Positions 41,278 to 50,101 of a stretch of 64,000 bases of DNA are shown here, piece by piece. The notes beneath the pieces are model-generated. The model saw only the letters and a list, made by a program, of their open reading frames with translations. It was not told where the DNA came from and did no database searches. Each line of letters starts with the position of its first letter. The first letter of the stretch is position 1. This stretch comes from Virgisporangium aurantiacum (GTDB lineage: Bacteria; Actinomycetota; Actinomycetes; Mycobacteriales; Micromonosporaceae): contig NZ_BOPG01000003.1 in the NCBI RefSeq assembly GCF_016863635.1, forward strand, positions 310,001 through 374,000, given 5' to 3'. Position numbers and translations under genes: made by a program.

Positions 41278-43239
41278 CTACGGGCGCAACACTTCCAGCT
41301 GCAGGTCGGGCTTGAGCCGCCTGATCTCGTCGACCACGGGGTCCGACTTCGGCGACAGGACGATGAGGCGGATCGGCACACCCGGACGGGCCAGCGAATC
41401 GGCGATGTTCTGCGTCTCGTCGCTGAACAGGCCCGCGCCGTAGTACATGACCTTGTCGGTGGTGCCGGAGGTCCGCTGGAGCATCGAGAAGAACAGCGAG
41501 CTGGTGTACGTCACGTAGAAGTTGTCGGAGAGCACGATCGTCGTGGCGCCCGGGGTGGGCGGGTACTTGCGGTTGAGGTCCATGAGCGTCTTCGCCCACG
41601 GCCCGGCCGTGGTCTTCGGCGCACCGGAGTGCCACAGCCGGGCATGCTTCTCGGCCGTTCCCGGCCGCGACGGCATGTCGTCGAGAACCACACCGGCACC
41701 GACCGCGATCGCGGCCGACACGAGGACCGCCGGCACCGAGGCCGCGATCAGCTGCCGTCCCCGGAGCCGGGCCGTGTGCCTGCCGACGACCAGGGCGACG
41801 GCCCCGAGGCCGACCAGCGCCACGATCAGAACGGAGTGCAGCGCCTTCTCGAAGTAGTAGGGCGACTTACCGCCCGTGGCGGCAACGTATGCCCGCAGGG
41901 CGATGGGCAACGCGAGCACGGCGCCCATGAACAGGACGTACGACCGCCACACCCGCAGCCGCCGGACCAGCATCAGGAGGGCGGCGGCCAGCACCAGGCC
42001 GAGCGTCAGCAGCATCGCGCGGCTCGCCGCGGACACCGGACCCGGCGCTGAGATGAGGGCGCCGTGCCGGCCGTAGAGCGTGCCGAGGGTGATCGGCACG
42101 ATGGCCAGCCCGCCGGCGACGACGCCCACGACGAGCGCGAACACCAGATGCGGACGCACCAGCCGGCGCCGGTAGAGCAGCCACCCGCCGGCGGCCAGCG
42201 CGGCGGAGGGAAGGAACAACTCGTAGCTGAACCCGATTCCGACCAACAGCGCGCCGATCAGCACCATCTGCTCACGCGGCCGCGACGGGCGCCGGACGAT
42301 CACGGCGGCGAGGAGCGCCAGCAGGGCCAACCCGAAGATCTCGCTCGGGAAGCCGAAGATCACCATGACCGGGATGTCGCTGTAGATGAGCTCGGTGCCG
42401 AGGAACGCGATCAGCGGCAGCCGCCAGGGGCCGAGCAGCGGGCCGGCGATCCATTGGGCGGCCCAGATGATCGCCAGCGCGAGGAAACCGTATGCGGCCA
42501 GGAAGAACCAGACGAAGTGGTCCATGGAGCTGACCATGTCGCCGGTACCGGACGACGAGCGGACGAAGCTGTCGAGGACGCCCGCGCTCAGGTGCCACCC
42601 GGACGGGTAGTAGCGGAGCAGTTCGAAGAGGTCGGGCACGTCCTGCGGCGTCTGCCAGTACGCGAATCCGCCGATCCGGCGCAGCGTGTCGAAGATCGAG
42701 ACGTGCCGGGAGACGTCCTCTCCACCGGCTACCAGCATCGCGAGCCGGCCGGTGGAATCGGTGCGGATGTACGGTATCGCCACGTACGCGGCGACACCCA
42801 GGGCCGCCACCACGGTGATGCCGTCGGTGAGCGCGGGGCGGGGCAGCCGCGGCCGGCGGCCGGTGAGCACGCTGATCGCGCCGAGCACCGTCAACCCGGT
42901 GCCGGCGATCGGGATCGGCTGGAACCCGAACGGCCACGCGGTGAAGAGCAGGCCGGCCGCGCACAACGTGCCGATCAGCAGGGCGGACGCCAGCATGAGC
43001 CGGTCGAGCAGGGTGCGCCCGCCGCGCAGCAGGCTCGCGGTGGTGACCAGGACCAGCGGGGGCAGCAGCCAGTCCACCGACAGCAGGTGGGTGACGACCG
43101 GAAGCAACCACGCGACGGCGAGCCAGGCACCGACGTGCCGCACGTCGATCCGTCGGCCCTTCGGCGACTCCTGCACGTCGGTTGCGACCTCCGGCGGTCC
43201 ATCGACCGGTGACCCGACCTGCCGTGACGTAGTCGTCAA
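41278..43239 (-). CDS. DUF6541-type polytopic membrane protein, GT-C-like
   Basis: A 653-residue protein with about 13 membrane helices and a small C-terminal external domain (about 540-653). The long first outer loop (about 145-210) contains short acidic and aromatic stretches (GGEDVSRHVSIFDTLRR), resembling the catalytic loop of GT-C glycosyltransferases. It fits DUF6541, whose members sit in envelope polysaccharide regions; the reaction is unknown. It starts ATG at 43239 with GAAGGTTC upstream. It is divergent from a NUDIX gene of the GDP-mannose type, which suggests a sugar-related role. Confidence 0.72.
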   Translation of the reverse strand: MTTTSRQVGSPVDGPPEVATDVQESPKGRRIDVRHVGAWLAVAWLLPVVTHLLSVDWLLPPLVLVTTASLLRGGRTLLDRLMLASALLIGTLCAAGLLFTAWPFGFQPIPIAGTGLTVLGAISVLTGRRPRLPRPALTDGITVVAALGVAAYVAIPYIRTDSTGRLAMLVAGGEDVSRHVSIFDTLRRIGGFAYWQTPQDVPDLFELLRYYPSGWHLSAGVLDSFVRSSSGTGDMVSSMDHFVWFFLAAYGFLALAIIWAAQWIAGPLLGPWRLPLIAFLGTELIYSDIPVMVIFGFPSEIFGLALLALLAAVIVRRPSRPREQMVLIGALLVGIGFSYELFLPSAALAAGGWLLYRRRLVRPHLVFALVVGVVAGGLAIVPITLGTLYGRHGALISAPGPVSAASRAMLLTLGLVLAAALLMLVRRLRVWRSYVLFMGAVLALPIALRAYVAATGGKSPYYFEKALHSVLIVALVGLGAVALVVGRHTARLRGRQLIAASVPAVLVSAAIAVGAGVVLDDMPSRPGTAEKHARLWHSGAPKTTAGPWAKTLMDLNRKYPPTPGATTIVLSDNFYVTYTSSLFFSMLQRTSGTTDKVMYYGAGLFSDETQNIADSLARPGVPIRLIVLSPKSDPVVDEIRRLKPDLQLEVLRP

Positions 43240-43375
43240 CTGAACCTTCCTTCGCCCGGATGAGTCCCGTCAACGGCCAACGGTCCAAAGCCAGTACGGG
43301 GTCGCAGTTCGCGGATACCGTACACCCCGCGCGCGGGCGCGATCGGCCGCTCCCGGTGCCATGTAGCGTGACCCG

Positions 43376-43843
43376 GTGCAGCGCCAGATCATCCACCCGT
43401 TCTCCCGGGACGAATTCGACGCCATCTACGCGCGGGTGCCACGGCTGACCGTCGAGGTCCTGCTGGAGCTACCCGACGGGCTGGTGCTGGTCCGCCGCGA
43501 CATCGAGCCGTGCGCCGGGCAATGGCACATTCCGGGCGGCACGGTCCATTTCGGCGAGTCGATGGTTGCGGCCGTCCGCCGGGTCGCGGCGGTCGAGCTC
43601 GGCCTCGATGTGACGCCGGGAGAGCTGGTCGGCTACATCGAGTACCCGCAGATGCACGCGAACGGCTACCCCGGCTGGCCGGTGGGGATGGCGTTCACCG
43701 CCACGCGTGTCGGCGGCGACCTCCACGGCAGCGACATGGGCGCCGAGGTCGCCTGTTTCCGCCCCGAGCCCGCTTCCGTCCCCGACGACATCATCGCCGA
43801 GCAGGGCATATTCCTCCGGCAGTGGTTCGCGCAGCGCGGCTGA
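43376..43843 (+). CDS. NUDIX hydrolase, GDP-mannose mannosyl hydrolase-like
   Basis: A 155-residue NUDIX domain. The Nudix box is GGTVHFGESMVAAVRR followed by VAAVELGL. Two of the usual catalytic glutamates of REUxEE are replaced (Val in both places). This departure is typical of the GDP-mannose mannosyl hydrolase (NudD/Gmm) subgroup, which carries Leu and Ala there. GDP-mannose hydrolysis or a related nucleotide-sugar reaction is therefore the best guess. It starts GTG at 43376 and is divergent from the DUF6541 gene. Confidence 0.78.
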   Translation: MQRQIIHPFSRDEFDAIYARVPRLTVEVLLELPDGLVLVRRDIEPCAGQWHIPGGTVHFGESMVAAVRRVAAVELGLDVTPGELVGYIEYPQMHANGYPGWPVGMAFTATRVGGDLHGSDMGAEVACFRPEPASVPDDIIAEQGIFLRQWFAQRG

Positions 43844-43856
43844 CATCATTTCGACT

Positions 43857-43894
43857 TGACGCGACGTCACCATGACGCCATGATGGTGTCATGG
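43857..43894. promoter_or_regulatory. Two palindromes over the RHH-gene start, probable operator
   Basis: TGACG-CGA-CGTCA (43857-43869) is a perfect inverted repeat. It is followed at once by a 25-nt near-perfect palindrome (43870-43894; outer halves CCATGA/TCATGG, inner CGCCAT/ATGGTG with one mismatch, centre G) that includes the ATG at 43891. Palindromes over the start codon of an RHH gene are typical autorepressor sites. Structure is seen; binding is inferred. Confidence 0.6.
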
Positions 43895-44442
43895 ACCTCA
43901 CGCCGTACCTGGAATCGCTTCGCCGCGATCTCGCTGCCGCGGCCGCACCCGCGGGTGAAGCGGCGGCCCGCAGCGCCGAACTGCTGTCGTCCGCGTTGGA
44001 GTCGGCGGCCCGGCTGAGCCTGCTCGAGGCGCTGTCCGACGCCGCGGCGGAGATCACCACGAAGCTCGACGGGTCGAGTGTCGAGGTACGGCTCCGCGGT
44101 CGCGACGCCGAACTGGTGGTCACCGACGGCGCGCCGGCACAGAGCTCGGCGCCACCGCCGCCACTCGCCGACAGCGGCGGCGACGTCGCCCGCATCACCC
44201 TCCGGTTGCCGGAGGTGCTCAAGGAACAGGCCGAACGCGCGGCCACCGAGGAGGGCATCTCGGTGAACGCCTGGCTGGTTCGCGCGGTCGCCGCTGCCCT
44301 CCAGGGCTACGGCGGCTGGCCCGGCCCGCCCGGTGCGCCGCCGCCCCCTGGCCCGCCGATGCCACCCGGTCCCGGGTTCTTTCCCGGTCCGGGCGGTCGC
44401 GGCCGGCGGCCCCGTCGGATGACGGGCTTCGCACAGGCCTGA
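43891..44442 (+). CDS. Ribbon-helix-helix DNA-binding protein with Pro/Gly tail
   Basis: A 183-residue protein with three parts. The N-terminal helical region is rich in Ala and Leu (1-80). A ribbon-helix-helix motif of the CopG/HicB type follows (about 100-135; ARITLRLPEVLKEQAERAAT). The Pro/Gly-rich end (about 143-170) is followed by a basic stretch (RGRRPRRM). It is followed by a DUF4097 gene, a pairing seen in other actinobacteria. No toxin partner of HicA or MazF type is adjacent. It probably represses its own promoter through the palindrome at its start codon. Confidence 0.75.
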   Translation: MDLTPYLESLRRDLAAAAAPAGEAAARSAELLSSALESAARLSLLEALSDAAAEITTKLDGSSVEVRLRGRDAELVVTDGAPAQSSAPPPPLADSGGDVARITLRLPEVLKEQAERAATEEGISVNAWLVRAVAAALQGYGGWPGPPGAPPPPGPPMPPGPGFFPGPGGRGRRPRRMTGFAQA

Positions 44443-44520
44443 GGTCCCACGGCGTTTGTTTCCAGGCCGTCGGCGCGCTCCGGCGTGACGGCCCGACTTT
44501 CCGACCCCGAAGGAGCAACC

Positions 44521-45345
44521 ATGCACGAGTTCCAGACCAAGGGCCCGATCGCGCTCTCGCTGCGGCTGAGCGGCGGCGCCGCCACCGTGACGGCCGAGGA
44601 GCGCGACACCGCCGTCGTCACGGTCGAGCCCAACGACAACTCCGAAGCGTCTCGGAAGCAGGCCGAAGAAACCCGGGTCGCGCTGGAGGGCGACCGGCTG
44701 ATCATCCACACGCCCGAGGGCGGCTGGATCTGGCGGCGGGGCAGCGTACGGGTCACCGCGCAGGTGCCCGTCGACAGCGCCTTCCAGTGCACCGTCGCGT
44801 CGGCCGACGCGATCCTGGGCGGGCGCTGGCGGGAGGGCAACGCCAACAGCGCGTCCGGCGACCTGGAGATCGGCGCGGTCACCGGGAGCCTCTCGGTGGT
44901 CACCGCCAGCGGCGACGTGCGCATCGAGGCGGTCGGCCGCGACCTGAACGTGAAGAGCGCGTCGGGCGACGTCGAGATCGGCTCGATCGGCGGCGACGCG
45001 TCACTCACCAGCGCCAGCGGTGACCTGACCGTTCACGACACCGGCGGTTCGGCCACGGCGCGCACCGCGTCGGGCGACATCGAGCTGTCGCGGGCCCGCA
45101 CCGGCGAGGTCCGGGCTCAGACCGCGTCGGGCGACGTGCAGATCTCGGTGCTGCCCGGCACCGGCGTCTACATGGACGTGAACACGCTGTCCGGCGGCAC
45201 CCACAGCGACCTCCACGTGGGCGACGCCCCGTCGCCGACCGGCACGTCGAAGACCACGCTGTCGGTGCGGGTGCACACGGCGAGCGGCGACGTGTCGGTG
45301 CTACGCGCCCACGCGGCGAACGGCGATGCCCAAATGACCGCGTAG
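44521..45345 (+). CDS. DUF4097 beta-helix-like repeat protein
   Basis: A 274-residue protein built of repeated short strands, each carrying an S/T-A-S-G-D-x-x-I/V pattern (NSASGDLEIGAV, TASGDVRIEAVG, SASGDVEIGSIG, TASGDIELS). These suggest a beta-solenoid of the DUF4097 (adhesin-like) family. There is no signal peptide or membrane helix, so it is predicted cytoplasmic. The ATG at 44521 follows GAAGGAG. It lies 78 bp after the RHH gene. The function is unknown; many such proteins accompany membrane-stress or toxin-antitoxin genes, which is only a guess here. Confidence 0.82.
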   Translation: MHEFQTKGPIALSLRLSGGAATVTAEERDTAVVTVEPNDNSEASRKQAEETRVALEGDRLIIHTPEGGWIWRRGSVRVTAQVPVDSAFQCTVASADAILGGRWREGNANSASGDLEIGAVTGSLSVVTASGDVRIEAVGRDLNVKSASGDVEIGSIGGDASLTSASGDLTVHDTGGSATARTASGDIELSRARTGEVRAQTASGDVQISVLPGTGVYMDVNTLSGGTHSDLHVGDAPSPTGTSKTTLSVRVHTASGDVSVLRAHAANGDAQMTA

Positions 45346-45346
45346 G

Positions 45347-45934
45347 TCAGACGTAGAACCAGTTGAACGGCTCGAACGGCAGGTTGCGCAGCACCGAGAA
45401 CGCGGCCCACACGGCCAGCGCGATGCCGAGGGCCCGGAACGACAGGCGCAGCTTCGGCAGTTGCTTGTTGAAGAGCGCGCCGGCCGCCCAGGTCGCGTAC
45501 GCGTAGAGCAGGAACGGCAGCGCGAACACGAACAGCAAGTGGTGCTGCGCGGCGGCCGCGACGTCGCCGTGCAGCAGGTACCAGGCGGCCCGGGTGCCCC
45601 CGCAGCCGGGGCAGTCGAACCCGGTGGTGAGCCGCACCAGGCAGCTCGGCATGTCGCCGGCCCCGCCGTCGGTGGGATTGCTCCACAGCACGTACGCCGA
45701 CGCGGCGGCGCAGCACCCGGCCAGCACCACCGGCGCGATCCACTTCGGCGTGCGCCGGTTCACCTTCCCGAAGAACGCGGTGACCTTGTCGGGCTCGGCG
45801 TAGTACGCCTGGTACGGCCCGTACGGGCTGCCGGGCTGACCCGCGGGCGGGTAGGCGGGAGCCTCGATCGGAGCGCTGCCGATGTTCTCGGGTGCCGCCG
45901 GAGCGGGCGGAACTGCGGAGGTCACGGCATTCAC
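45347..45934 (-). CDS. DUF2752 membrane protein
   Basis: A 195-residue protein with a Pro/Gly-rich N-terminal cytoplasmic part (1-60) and about four helices. The DUF2752 signature is CLVRLTTGFDCPGCGGTRA ... YLLHGD. The conserved Cys pair (CPGCG) at a membrane boundary suggests metal or disulfide chemistry, but no function is established. It starts GTG overlapping the stop of the upstream YcaQ gene (GTGA), so it is translated with it. Its 3' end is one base from the convergent DUF4097 gene. Confidence 0.83.
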   Translation of the reverse strand: MNAVTSAVPPAPAAPENIGSAPIEAPAYPPAGQPGSPYGPYQAYYAEPDKVTAFFGKVNRRTPKWIAPVVLAGCCAAASAYVLWSNPTDGGAGDMPSCLVRLTTGFDCPGCGGTRAAWYLLHGDVAAAAQHHLLFVFALPFLLYAYATWAAGALFNKQLPKLRLSFRALGIALAVWAAFSVLRNLPFEPFNWFYV

Positions 45935-47175
45935 GGTACACGGATCTCGGTACCGGGTTGAGCCGCCAACGCGCGGTCGAGATCTGCGGCGAGGTCGCCG
46001 GCCACCGGGGTCTCGACGGCGGACAGGCCGAGCCAGCCGGCCAGCCGGCGCAGTTCGGCGGCGAGGGCCTCGGCGACCGCACCGGGTGACGGGTCGGTGC
46101 GGGCCGTCGCCGGTTCCAGCCAGGCGGCCGGCACCCGCAGCACGCCGGCCTTGCGGTCGGCCTTCAGGTCGACGCGCGCGGCGAACCGGTCGCCCAGGAG
46201 GAACGGGAGCACGTAGTACCCGTGCACCCGCTGCGGCGCCGGCACGTAGATCTCGATGCGGTAGGTGAACCCGAACAGCCGCTCGACCCGGTTGCGCTCC
46301 CAGATCAACGGATCGAACGGGCTGAGCAGCGTGGCCGTCGTGACCCGGCGCGGGATCTTCGCCGCCTCGTGCAGGTAGGCCGGCGCCTTCCAGCCCTCCA
46401 CCCGCACCGGGCGCAGTTCGCCGGCCTCCACCAGTTCGGCGACCGCCGTGCGGGCGGCGGCCAGCGGCAGGCGGAAGTAGTCACGCAGTTCCGGCTCGGC
46501 CGCCACGCCCAAACTGGCCGCCGCGCTGCGCACCAGGTCGCGGAACGCCTCGTCGTCGGAGGGCGTGGGCGCGTTGAGCACCGCCGCCGGCAACACCCGC
46601 TCGGTGACGTCGTACAGCCGGGCCCACGCCGAGTTGCGCGACGCGGCGGCGACCTCACCCGCGAAGAACAGGTACTCCAGGGCGGTCTTGACCTCGTTCC
46701 AGTTCCAGCCCCAGCCGAAGGGCTTCACCCGCTGGGTCGGGTCTTCGATCTCCGCGGCCGCGATCGGGCCGCGTTCGCGGACCTCCTCGAGCACCCGCTT
46801 GATCAGCTCCGGCTTCTCCTTCGCCAACCGCGCCGGCGGCCCCCACGAGTGCCCGCGCGCCATCCGCCACCGCATCACCGGATGCAGCGCGACCGGCAGC
46901 AGCGACGCCTCGTGCCCCCAGTACTCGAACAACTCGCGCGGTGCCCGGTAGGCCGCCCGATCGAGGAGCGCGACGGGATACGGCCCGAGCCGGCTGTAGA
47001 GCGGCATGTAGTGCGCCCGCATGAGGACGCTCACCGAGTCCATCTGCAGCAGCCCCACGCGCCGCAGCACCCGGCGCAGGTGCCGCACGTCGGGCACCCC
47101 GCCGGGAGCCGGATCGGTGAACCCTTGCGCGGCCAGGGCGATACGGCGGGCCTGCCGTAGAGAGATCGTGTCCAT
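45931..47175 (-). CDS. YcaQ-family DNA glycosylase (winged-helix, crosslink repair)
   Basis: A 414-residue protein of the YcaQ/AlkZ-type family that unhooks interstrand crosslinks. The N-terminal RQARRIALAAQGF and the QxD active-site motif in LLQMDSVSVL are both present, as are HEASLLPVALHPVMRWR and the C-terminal PFLLGDRFAARVDLKADRK. A role in repair of alkylation crosslinks, or self-resistance to a natural product, is known for AlkZ-type relatives. It is co-translated with DUF2752 downstream. The hairpin at 47190-47218 precedes it. Confidence 0.87.
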   Translation of the reverse strand: MDTISLRQARRIALAAQGFTDPAPGGVPDVRHLRRVLRRVGLLQMDSVSVLMRAHYMPLYSRLGPYPVALLDRAAYRAPRELFEYWGHEASLLPVALHPVMRWRMARGHSWGPPARLAKEKPELIKRVLEEVRERGPIAAAEIEDPTQRVKPFGWGWNWNEVKTALEYLFFAGEVAAASRNSAWARLYDVTERVLPAAVLNAPTPSDDEAFRDLVRSAAASLGVAAEPELRDYFRLPLAAARTAVAELVEAGELRPVRVEGWKAPAYLHEAAKIPRRVTTATLLSPFDPLIWERNRVERLFGFTYRIEIYVPAPQRVHGYYVLPFLLGDRFAARVDLKADRKAGVLRVPAAWLEPATARTDPSPGAVAEALAAELRRLAGWLGLSAVETPVAGDLAADLDRALAAQPGTEIRVP

Positions 47176-47189
47176 CGCGAAACACCTTA

Positions 47190-47218
47190 TGACCCGGGTA
47201 CGACAATTCCCCGGGTCA
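47190..47218 (-). terminator. Hairpin between the GT87 and YcaQ genes
   Basis: A 9-bp stem TGACCCGGG / CCCGGGTCA with an 11-nt loop lies 28 bp past the GT87 stop and 15 bp before the YcaQ start. It may terminate the GT87 transcript. It could equally be an operator, given its closeness to the ycaQ start. Confidence 0.45.
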
Positions 47219-47246
47219 CAAGGTCACGATGACTGTGCCTCGACCG

Positions 47247-48599
47247 TTACGCCTCAACCAGGCGACGGTCTTCCTGGGCCGGAACCCGGACCGACTTGGT
47301 GACGTCGGCCAGCTCCCGGTCGAGCCCGGTGAGTTCGGGCTCCTCGGCCTTCGCCGTGGCCGGCACGGGTGCCAGCGGCACCGCGACCAGCATGATCAGG
47401 CTCAGCCACACGTAGGCGTTGCTGCCCAGCCAGCCGTACCACGTCTCGAACTTGCCGTTGAAGGCCCACACCAGCCGGCTGCACATCACCGCGTAGGTGA
47501 CCGCGGCGAGGCCGAGCAGCCAGTTGCGGCGCCGCTTCGACAGGCCCTTCACCAGCCCCCGGTCGACCAGCAGGATCATCGCCGGCAGCACCCACACGAG
47601 GTGGTGCACCCAGGTGATCGGGCTGATCAGCACGCCGACGATGCCGGTGAGCGCCAGGCCCATCGCCTCGTCGCCGCGCCGGGCGGCCTGCCGCGACCGC
47701 CACGCCCACACCGCGAGCGTCGCGAGCACCAGCAGCCCCCACGTCGCCGTGGACGGCTGGACGGAGTCCCACCGGTGCACGACACCGTTGAGCGACTGGT
47801 TCGACACGAACGAGTTCTCACCGACCCGGCTGGTGTTCCACAGCGCGTCGGTCCAGAAGATCCGGGACGCGTCGGGCGCCACCGCACCGGCGAGCACGGT
47901 GGCCGCCATCATGGTGCCGCTGGCGACGGCCGCGGCGCGGAACCGCTTCGTGATCACCAGGTAGATGATGAAGATGCCCGGCGTGAGCTTGATCGCGGTG
48001 GCCAGACCGATGCCGACGCCCGCGACGCTGCGGTTGTACCGCACCAGGAACAGCACGTCGGCCGCGACGAGCACCAGCAGGATCGCGTTGACCTGGCCGA
48101 AGAGGAACGTCTCGCGCATCGGCTCGAACGCGACCGCGAGCGCCGCCGCGATGCCCAGCACGAACCACGGCGACCAGCCGTTGCGGCGCGCCATCGGCTC
48201 GACCAGCCAGTAGATCACCGCGAGCGCGGCGCCGACCGTGAGCAGCAGGCTGATGACGATCGCGACGTGCCAGCCGACGTAGGCCATCGGCAGCATGGTG
48301 AGCGCGGCGAACGGCGGGTACGTGAAGCCGTACTTGGTGCCCGGCAGCAGGTAGTCGTAGATCTCGCCGTTGCCGGCGACCCAGTGGTTCATCGCGCCGA
48401 AGTAGACCCGAAGGTCGAAGAAGCCGTGCCGCACCGCGAACGCGGCGTCGAACGCCACCGCGGCGACGAACAGCCCGAAGACGATCGCCGCCTGACGCGT
48501 GCCCCGGCGCCTCGTCCACTCAGGCAGCCGGGCAGGCAGCTGCCGCAGCCGTGCCGGCATCGGAGCCGACCGCTGTGCAACCTGTTCCCGCGTTGACAC
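47247..48599 (-). CDS. GT87-family membrane mannosyltransferase (DUF2029)
   Basis: A 450-residue GT-C glycosyltransferase with about 10-12 helices, probably alpha-1,2-mannosyltransferase for lipoglycans such as PIM or lipomannan. The catalytic acidic residue of GT87 lies after the first helix (GFFDLRVYFGAMNHWVAGNG). The family segments YGFTYPPFAALTMLPMAYVG and SPITWVHHLVWVLPAMILLV are visible. The C-terminal 50 residues form a soluble tail. The GTG at 48599 follows GAGGAGG by nine bases. Confidence 0.87.
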   Translation of the reverse strand: MSTREQVAQRSAPMPARLRQLPARLPEWTRRRGTRQAAIVFGLFVAAVAFDAAFAVRHGFFDLRVYFGAMNHWVAGNGEIYDYLLPGTKYGFTYPPFAALTMLPMAYVGWHVAIVISLLLTVGAALAVIYWLVEPMARRNGWSPWFVLGIAAALAVAFEPMRETFLFGQVNAILLVLVAADVLFLVRYNRSVAGVGIGLATAIKLTPGIFIIYLVITKRFRAAAVASGTMMAATVLAGAVAPDASRIFWTDALWNTSRVGENSFVSNQSLNGVVHRWDSVQPSTATWGLLVLATLAVWAWRSRQAARRGDEAMGLALTGIVGVLISPITWVHHLVWVLPAMILLVDRGLVKGLSKRRRNWLLGLAAVTYAVMCSRLVWAFNGKFETWYGWLGSNAYVWLSLIMLVAVPLAPVPATAKAEEPELTGLDRELADVTKSVRVPAQEDRRLVEA

Positions 48600-48743
48600 G
48601 CCTGTGCCCTCCTCGTTGCGACCGTCTCTGACTGCCCACAAAAACAACGACCGAATCACATTCGTCGCCGTCCGCGTCAAGGGTGGGGCGCGGCGCGCCA
48701 CCCTGCACGTCTCGTTACGAAACCGGTACGTACCCTTTGCTTT

Positions 48744-49322
48744 GTGGTGCTGTGTTACGTCCGGGTTGCGACACCCGAAGATTCGGGCGAAATTGCCCGT
48801 ATCCAACTAACGACCTGGCAGGTCGCCTACAACCGTTTCATACCACGCACAGTGATCGATGAACTTGAACTGGACTGGATCACACGGCAATGGGAAGCCG
48901 CAGTGACATCTCCTCCAACATCACAGCATCGTGTGCTGGTCGCGGTTGAGCAGGCGGAAAAGCCTGGCACGAAACCGGGAACAGCCTACCGTGCGGGGTT
49001 TGCCGCGTCAGGCCCGGCGGACCCGTCGGCCCTCGCCCCTGACGAGAATCACAACGCGCTGAGTGACGGAACAGTTGCGGTCACCGAGTTGATGGTCGAG
49101 CCGCGATGGGGGCGCCGGGGGCACGGCAGCCGGTTACTCAGCGCATCTGTGGATCACTGGCGGCAGGACGGATACGACACCGCCGTGGCCTGGGTGTTCA
49201 GGGACGACGCGGCCACGGTGAGCTTTCTCACCGCGGCCGGTTGGGCACCCGACGGGGCGGCCCGTGCGCTGGACGTGGACGACCTTCTCGTCCCCCAGAT
49301 TCGATATCGAACCCGTCTCTAA
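48744..49322 (+). CDS. GNAT-family N-acetyltransferase
   Basis: A 192-residue acyl-CoA transferase. Motif A with acetyl-CoA loop is VTELMVEPRWGRRGHGSRLL (pattern R/Q-x-x-G-x-G), then AWVFRDDAATVSFLTAAGW. The substrate is unknown. The GTG at 48744 is the upstream-most plausible start; GTG 48747 is next to it, and no Shine-Dalgarno is seen, so it may be leaderless. It is divergent from GT87 (144-bp gap with a GC-rich hairpin near 48680-48705). It converges on dapB with 13 bp between. Confidence 0.85.
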   Translation: MVLCYVRVATPEDSGEIARIQLTTWQVAYNRFIPRTVIDELELDWITRQWEAAVTSPPTSQHRVLVAVEQAEKPGTKPGTAYRAGFAASGPADPSALAPDENHNALSDGTVAVTELMVEPRWGRRGHGSRLLSASVDHWRQDGYDTAVAWVFRDDAATVSFLTAAGWAPDGAARALDVDDLLVPQIRYRTRL

Positions 49323-49335
49323 TGGCTCCGAAAAT

Positions 49336-50094
<759 letters not shown>

Positions 50095-50101
50095 TTACCG
50101 G

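Noticed and set aside
43891..45345. RHH/DUF4097 pair as a classical HicAB or MazEF toxin-antitoxin module
   Set aside because: The second protein is a beta-solenoid-like DUF4097, not a small RNase toxin. Only the RHH motif resembles antitoxins.
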